This document shows positions 63,283 through 64,000 of a stretch of DNA of 64,000 nt, piece after piece. How positions within the stretch are numbered: position 1 is the stretch's first letter; every line of letters begins with the position of its first letter. Made by a program: the position numbers and the translations under genes. Source of the DNA: Desulfobotulus alkaliphilus. Its GTDB lineage: Bacteria; Desulfobacterota; Desulfobacteria; Desulfobacterales; ASO4-4. The notes under the pieces were generated by a model. The model was not told the DNA's origin. It was given only the letters and a program-made list of their open reading frames with translations, and searched no databases. Where the stretch lies: contig NZ_VLLC01000009.1 in the NCBI RefSeq assembly GCF_007830435.1, positions 46,437 to 110,436 of the forward strand. The letters run 5' to 3'.

Positions 63283-64000
63283 TTAGGGCCGCAGCTCCCT
63301 GCCCGTCAGTTCTATAAAAAGATCTTCCAGATTATAGGCACGGACCAGCAGTCTGTTCATATCCGCACCCATGGCAACCAGTGCCTTCAGGGTTTCTCCG
63401 GGATATCTCGTGCGGATGGCAATTCCGGCCTCGCTCCTGCGAAAGGTCCATGGAAAATCATCGGGAATGCGGTCTTTCAGGGCATCTGCGGCCAGTGTAA
63501 TCACCGTACCTTCCCCATATATTTCAAGCAGCTCCTGCGGGGTTCCCATGGCAATGATACGACCGGCATCCACAATGGCAATGATATCACATAGAATTTC
63601 CGCCTCTTCCATATAATGGGTGGTAAGAACAAGGGTTTTTCCAGACCGCTTGATACCCCCCACGATATCCCACAGGTGCCGTCTGGCCTGGGGATCCAGC
63701 CCTGTGGTGGGTTCATCGAGAAAGATCAGATCCGGATCATTGGCAAGGGCCATGGCCAGAAGCAGCCTTTGTTTCTGCCCCCCGGAAATTTTAGCATTAT
63801 CCTTATCCAGAATATCCTGAAGCTGGCAGATCCGGATCAACGCATCCAGCGGGGCTCTGCGGTGATAAAGGTTTCTGAAAACTTCAAGGGTTTCCAGAAC
63901 CGTCTGGAGCAAAAGCAGCTCCGTACTCTGGAGCTGAATCCCCACCTCTTCCCGGAAAGCCCTGCCCCTGGGCCTGCCCTTATAGAGAATTTCTCCGGAT
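63283..64000 (-). CDS. ABC exporter ATPase subunit (5' end outside the window)
   Basis: The reading frame is open to the window edge and reads GEILYKGRPRGRAFREEVGI before the first candidate start, so the N-terminal Walker A part lies beyond base 64000. Visible are the Q loop IQLQSTELLL, signature KISGGQKQRLLLAMALAN, Walker B LIFLDEPTTGLDPQARRHLW and the switch His in LTTHYMEEAE. It powers the adjacent ABC-2 permease. The C-terminal accessory domain is present. Confidence 0.92.
   Translation of the reverse strand, partial: SGEILYKGRPRGRAFREEVGIQLQSTELLLLQTVLETLEVFRNLYHRRAPLDALIRICQLQDILDKDNAKISGGQKQRLLLAMALANDPDLIFLDEPTTGLDPQARRHLWDIVGGIKRSGKTLVLTTHYMEEAEILCDIIAIVDAGRIIAMGTPQELLEIYGEGTVITLAADALKDRIPDDFPWTFRRSEAGIAIRTRYPGETLKALVAMGADMNRLLVRAYNLEDLFIELTGRELRP

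Noticed and set aside
1-64000. tRNA, rRNA, CRISPR arrays or complete insertion sequences
   Set aside because: I looked for cloverleaf-like, regularly spaced repeat and transposase signals and saw none that I could defend; only Rpn-type remnants are present.

Overview
The window looks like chromosomal DNA from a sulfate-reducing member of the Desulfobacterota. The CutC/CutD pair is of the Desulfovibrio type, a UGA-encoded selenoprotein is present, and Fe-S and radical-SAM enzymes are common. No rRNA, tRNA, phage or CRISPR locus is visible. The genus cannot be fixed from the sequence alone.

Region 1 (206-18575) is a choline-degrading glycyl-radical microcompartment locus. A minus-strand operon runs from 12860 to 206. 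It encodes shell proteins (two tandem-domain BMC-T, two BMC-H, one BMC-P), choline TMA-lyase CutC and its activase CutD, a CoA-acylating acetaldehyde dehydrogenase, a second aldehyde dehydrogenase homologue that has lost its catalytic Cys, PduL, EutJ, an EutT-like protein and two accessory proteins. Choline would be cleaved to trimethylamine and acetaldehyde; the aldehyde becomes acetyl-CoA and then acetyl phosphate inside the shell. No alcohol dehydrogenase of the CutO type is present. A transporter, a small winged-helix-like protein and a large PHP-family lipoprotein form a second minus-strand unit (17422-13449). A divergent MerR-family regulator follows. Both minus-strand units have long-spacer promoters with matching dyads, which points to one MerR regulon.

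Region 2 (18653-25117) holds housekeeping or unknown genes: a polyprenol-kinase-like protein, a metal permease, a HAD phosphatase and three unknown proteins, then a first AAA/PD-(D/E)XK protein.

Region 3 (about 25268-46932) is a rearranged accessory region. It contains a RelE-like/UvrD helicase fusion, broken gene pieces (dynamin, Rpn, DUF1566, WYL), a 2.2 kb tandem duplication carrying two more AAA/PD-(D/E)XK proteins, and an operon-like run of three different dynamin-like GTPases with an embedded TerB-like/DUF1566 protein. A fourth AAA/PD-(D/E)XK gene has replaced what was probably a fourth dynamin gene, and a WYL regulator and a small unknown protein follow. Several families of dispersed intergenic repeats and inverted repeats are concentrated here. 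This is the best candidate for a little-described system, possibly membrane-acting defence.

Region 4 (47164-64000) is more conventional: a GT4 glycosyltransferase; a STAS/anti-sigma kinase/PP2C phosphatase partner-switching set; a complete preQ1 operon (queD, queE, queC, queF) followed by a YchF-like NTPase; an AAA ATPase; an ECF-type sigma factor divergent from a selenocysteine-containing peroxiredoxin-like lipoprotein; a TetR regulator; a NifU-like scaffold; a hybrid histidine kinase; and an ABC exporter cut by the window edge.
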